A stretch of DNA of 8,852 nucleotides, from the NCBI GenBank assembly GCA_018262395.1, contig JAGSYM010000027.1, positions 1 to 8,852 on the forward strand, in the 5' to 3' direction. Shown in pieces: positions 6,086 to 8,852 of this stretch. The notes below the pieces were generated by a model. It ran no database searches and was not told the DNA's origin. It worked only from the letters and a program-made list of their open reading frames with translations. This DNA comes from Nitrospirota bacterium. Its GTDB lineage: Bacteria; Nitrospirota; Thermodesulfovibrionia; Thermodesulfovibrionales; SM23-35. The first letter of the stretch is position 1. Each line of letters starts with the position of its first letter. The position numbers and the translations under genes were made by a program.

Positions 6086-8158
6086 GTGAAGAAAATATGC
6101 ATGTGTCTACTTGTTGTTCTTCTGCTGGCCTCGGTCGTCTATGCCGAGCCGAAGAAAAACCTGATAGCAGTGAACCTACAGGACGTTGAGCTTGCCAATG
6201 TGGTCAAGTTCATAAGCGACGCAACAGGAAAGAACTTCATATTCGATGAAACGCTCAAGGGCAGGATAACGATAATAGCTCCCTCAAAAATATCGGCTGA
6301 CGAGGCCTTTTCTCTCTTTACGTCTGTTTTGAACCTTAAGGGCTATACCCTGGTACCGGCGCCGGGCAACCTGCTGAAAATAGTCCCCTCGGGTCAGGCA
6401 AAGTCGCTGTCCCCGGAATTTGGAGAGGAAAAGGCCACTGATGCCTATATCACAAAGCTTATACCTCTCAGTTACATAAGCGCTGAAAATGCCCTGAAGT
6501 TCTTTCAGCCGCTTATCTCAAAAGAGGGCCATATCTCGGTATTCGGCACAGGCAATTATCTGCTGCTTGTGGAAAATGCCCTGAACATCCAGAGGATCGA
6601 GCACATCCTTTCCTTTGTGGACCAACCCCTTGTGAAGGACGATCCTGAGATATACCCGATCAAAAACGGCGTGGCAGAAGACATGGCAAAGATGATCAAC
6701 GATTCGCTGCAGAAAAAGGACAAGGCAGGGATCGGGGGAGACGACGTGCGGGTCATGGCAGATACCAGGCTCAATGCCCTTATACTGATCGGTTCAAGCT
6801 ACGCCAAAGAATCGATCAAGAAGCTCATTGCCCTGCTTGACGTCCCCCAGTTAGAACAGACAGGCAGCATAAAGGTCTATTTTCTTGAAAACGCAGATGC
6901 CACTGAGCTCTCCAAAGTGCTCGACAGTGTCGTTAAGGGTATAGAGGAAAAGGTCAAGCTGCCTCCGGGCCAGGACACTAAAGGCAAGGTCATTATAACA
7001 GCTGACAAGGCGACAAATTCGCTCATAATAAACGCTCCTGCCGGACTTTACCAGAACCTCCTTGGCATCATAAAGGACCTGGACAAGCGGCGCAAGCAGG
7101 TATACGTTGAAGCAATGATAGTGGAAGCTTCCCTGGACAAGCTCAAAGAGTTGGGTTCCAAGTGGCGAATCATAGCGGAGAATAACGGGGAGCCTGTTTT
7201 TATCACAGGGTTTGGGACAATGGACAGTAATGCCATGGTCGATATAATCACCGGCCTTGCCGGTTTTTCAGTAGGCGGCATGGGCAACTTTTTAGATGTG
7301 CCCATAACAGTGGGCACGGAGACATTCACTCTTACTGTGCCTGGATTTTCCGCCCTCTTCAGCTTAAATGAGTTCAGGGACGCTATTAATGTGCTCTCAA
7401 CTCCGCAGATACTCACCTCCGACAACAAGGAAGCGGAAATTATCGTCGGAGAAAACGTGCCTTTCCTATCCAAGAGGGAGTCTGATCCTGCGAGGCCGGA
7501 GAGCCTTTTCAGTGTGATAGAGAGGAAAGACGTGGGCATTACGCTCAAGCTGACACCGCAGATAACCGAGGGAGAGTATGTCAAACTTGACATCTATCAG
7601 GAGATTTCAGCACTCAAGCAGGAATCAAATGTTATTGTGCTGGCCCAGGGTCCGACTACCACGAAACGTTCGACAAAGACTTCTGTTGTTGTTAAGGACA
7701 ATCAGACAGTGGTAATAAGCGGCCTGATGCAGGAAAAGAGCGAGGAAATTATAACCAAGGTGCCGCTGCTCGGCGACATTCCGTTTCTCGGGTACCTTTT
7801 CAAGTTCAAGTCATATAATACTCAAAAAACCAATTTGCTGGTTTTCCTTACTCCGCATGTAATCAGGGATTCGGTGGCCCTTGCGTCTTTGTCCAACAGC
7901 AAGAAGTCTGATTTTACCAGACAGTTGACCGAAGAGAAGTTCGGTGAGGCTGTTGTAAAACTTAATGCAGGAGTTTCTGAAGCTGATTTTGACAGGTTTC
8001 TGAAGCAAAACAGATTTAGGATAAAAGAGAAACTGCAGGAGGGTCTCTACCTTGTTGTGATACCCGGAGACAAGGGTTTTATGGAAATAAAGGATATAAT
8101 GAGCAGATCCGGTCTGATAGAACATATTGAACCCAACCTGAGGGTGAAGGACCAGTGA
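6086..8158 (+). CDS. gspD: Type II secretion secretin GspD with an unusual C-terminal propeptide-like extension
   Basis: The protein has 690 residues. A type I signal peptide (ending VVYA, cleavage near 20/21) precedes N0 (about 24-100, LQDVELANVVKFISDATGKN), N1 (about 120-182), N2 (about 188-255), N3 (about 262-335) and the secretin domain (about 336-592). The secretin domain contains VLSTPQILTSDNKEAEIIVG, VGENVPF and VPLLGDIPFLGYLF (559-572). It forms the outer-membrane T2SS pore. The usual pilotin-binding S-domain is not recognisable. Instead residues 593-690 form an extension, and 619-687 resemble a subtilase propeptide (VVKLNAGVSEADFDRFLK through GLYLVVIP to IEHIEPNLRV). The start is GTG 6086; AGGGGG (6076-6081), overlapping the gspC stop, is its ribosome binding site. 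The later ATG 6101 would remove the positive n-region. The gspE GTG overlaps its stop. Confidence 0.95.
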   Translation: MKKICMCLLVVLLLASVVYAEPKKNLIAVNLQDVELANVVKFISDATGKNFIFDETLKGRITIIAPSKISADEAFSLFTSVLNLKGYTLVPAPGNLLKIVPSGQAKSLSPEFGEEKATDAYITKLIPLSYISAENALKFFQPLISKEGHISVFGTGNYLLLVENALNIQRIEHILSFVDQPLVKDDPEIYPIKNGVAEDMAKMINDSLQKKDKAGIGGDDVRVMADTRLNALILIGSSYAKESIKKLIALLDVPQLEQTGSIKVYFLENADATELSKVLDSVVKGIEEKVKLPPGQDTKGKVIITADKATNSLIINAPAGLYQNLLGIIKDLDKRRKQVYVEAMIVEASLDKLKELGSKWRIIAENNGEPVFITGFGTMDSNAMVDIITGLAGFSVGGMGNFLDVPITVGTETFTLTVPGFSALFSLNEFRDAINVLSTPQILTSDNKEAEIIVGENVPFLSKRESDPARPESLFSVIERKDVGITLKLTPQITEGEYVKLDIYQEISALKQESNVIVLAQGPTTTKRSTKTSVVVKDNQTVVISGLMQEKSEEIITKVPLLGDIPFLGYLFKFKSYNTQKTNLLVFLTPHVIRDSVALASLSNSKKSDFTRQLTEEKFGEAVVKLNAGVSEADFDRFLKQNRFRIKEKLQEGLYLVVIPGDKGFMEIKDIMSRSGLIEHIEPNLRVKDQ

Positions 8159-8852
8159 ACCGGGAAGTCTTATCTCTCCAGCTTTCAGATGTAGATGTTG
8201 GAGCGCTTAAGGAAGTCCCCTATGAGTTCTCCAGAAACAACAGGTTCCTTGTTTACAAAAGGGAAGACAACCGGTTGTTCGGCCTTGTCTGCGATGATAA
8301 CGGCATATTGGCATTGCGAGACATAGCAAAGAACCTCGGCCTTTATTTTGAGTATGGCTTTTGCCCTGAGGAGACGCTTTTGAGTCTGCTTAATCAGGCT
8401 TACAGCCTTGTTCCATCGGCTGAAACTGTTATGGGGGAGATTTCAGGGGAAGACCTGAAGATGTTCTCTCAGTCAGCCGAACTTCCAAAGGACCTCCTTG
8501 AACTGAAGGACGAGGCGCCGGTAATAAAATTGCTCAACGCGCTTTTTCTTGAAGCAGTGAAGGAGAGGGCCAGCGATATACACATAGAGCCGTACGAGCG
8601 GGAACTTGAGGTTAGATTCAGGGTAGATGGGATACTGAAAAAGCTCATAACTCCTCCTAAGATAATACAGGATCCCCTCATCTCACGCATCAAGGTGCTC
8701 GCAAACCTTGATATAGCTGAAAAGAGGCTTCCCCAGGACGGGCGTATTCGTCTTATAGTGGGCGGCAAGGACATAGACATAAGGGTCTCTATAATACCCA
8801 CCTTCTTCGGTGAGAGAGCTGTGTTGAGGATCCTTGACAGGATGAAGGGCGT
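8155..8852 (+). CDS. gspE: Type II secretion ATPase GspE, N-terminal part (3' end outside window)
   Basis: The frame is open from GTG 8155 to the window end, giving 232 codons. The start overlaps the gspD stop (GTGA), with GAAGGA at 8146-8151 as ribosome binding site. An in-frame stop at 8128-8130 with no other start codon between fixes this choice. Residues about 1-90 fit the T2SSE/MshEN-type N-terminal domain (VPYEFSRNNRFLVYKRED, then PEETLLSLLNQAY). From about 118 the ATPase family region begins: DEAPVIKLLNALFLEAVKER, the hallmark ASDIHIEP (139-146), RFRVDGIL, and KRLPQDGRIRL (190-200). GspE is the cytoplasmic hexameric ATPase that drives pseudopilus assembly. Walker A, the Asp and His boxes and Walker B lie beyond the window. 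A PilB ATPase has a similar layout, but the gspC-gspD context favours GspE. Confidence 0.93.
   Translation, partial: MNREVLSLQLSDVDVGALKEVPYEFSRNNRFLVYKREDNRLFGLVCDDNGILALRDIAKNLGLYFEYGFCPEETLLSLLNQAYSLVPSAETVMGEISGEDLKMFSQSAELPKDLLELKDEAPVIKLLNALFLEAVKERASDIHIEPYERELEVRFRVDGILKKLITPPKIIQDPLISRIKVLANLDIAEKRLPQDGRIRLIVGGKDIDIRVSIIPTFFGERAVLRILDRMKG

Noticed and set aside
7048..7593. A 181-codon minus-strand frame inside gspD
   Set aside because: It lies wholly opposite the secretin domain, whose plus-strand motifs are unmistakable, and it shows no recognisable domain.
8155..8852. PilB rather than GspE
   Set aside because: The ATPase families are similar in the visible part, but the gene directly follows and overlaps gspD in a gspC-gspD unit, so GspE is much the better call.
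1..8852. Mobile elements, CRISPR arrays, tRNA or rRNA genes
   Set aside because: No transposase or integrase frame, no regularly spaced repeats and no tRNA/rRNA-like sequence was seen on either strand.

Overview
The window reads as an ordinary bacterial chromosome segment from a Gram-negative, double-membraned organism. All genes are on the + strand and belong to two related envelope machines. The 5' part is the end of a type IV pilus (T4P) assembly operon: the tail of pilO, then pilP and pilQ. The 3' part is the start of a type II secretion (T2SS) operon: gspC, gspD and the first third of gspE. Frequent use of ATA (Ile) and AGG/AGA (Arg), moderate GC, tight gene packing and glycine-tract lipoproteins would fit Nitrospirota or Desulfobacterota-type bacteria. 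That placement is inferred from style, not from a marker gene.

Layout: 2-223 pilO 3' end; 220-732 pilP (inner-membrane lipoprotein linking PilNO to the secretin); 732-2957 pilQ (outer-membrane secretin with a lipobox); 3020-3616 a six-cysteine lipoprotein of unrecognised family; 3620-5011 a lipoprotein built of Ig-like domains; 5032-5064 a strong intrinsic terminator; 5065-5234 a hairpin-rich leader without a recognised gene; 5235-6077 gspC; 6086-8158 gspD; 8155-8852+ gspE, running off the window. The pil genes overlap by 1-4 bases. The lipoprotein pair follows pilQ after 62 bases with no terminator and has its own plausible promoter. The gsp genes are spaced by 8 bases and then overlap by 4.

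How the genes work together: PilO and PilP form the periplasmic alignment complex that docks on PilQ, through which the pilus passes. GspC is the inner-membrane counterpart that contacts the N0 domain of GspD, the T2SS outer-membrane channel, and GspE is the cytoplasmic ATPase. The two lipoproteins sit where T4P accessory or surface proteins would be expected, but the sequence alone does not prove a role.

Main points for a second look: (1) GspD has a C-terminal extension of about 98 residues past the secretin domain, whose last 70 residues resemble a subtilase (fervidolysin-type) propeptide, a beta-alpha-beta-beta-alpha-beta module, in place of the usual pilotin-binding S-domain; (2) PilQ appears lipidated and may pilot itself, while GspD has an ordinary signal peptide; (3) two uncharacterised poly-glycine lipoproteins sit between the two machines; (4) the gspC leader holds several hairpins and a possible 39-codon ORF overlapping the gspC start, which itself has no visible Shine-Dalgarno. 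No mobile element, CRISPR array, rRNA or tRNA was seen.
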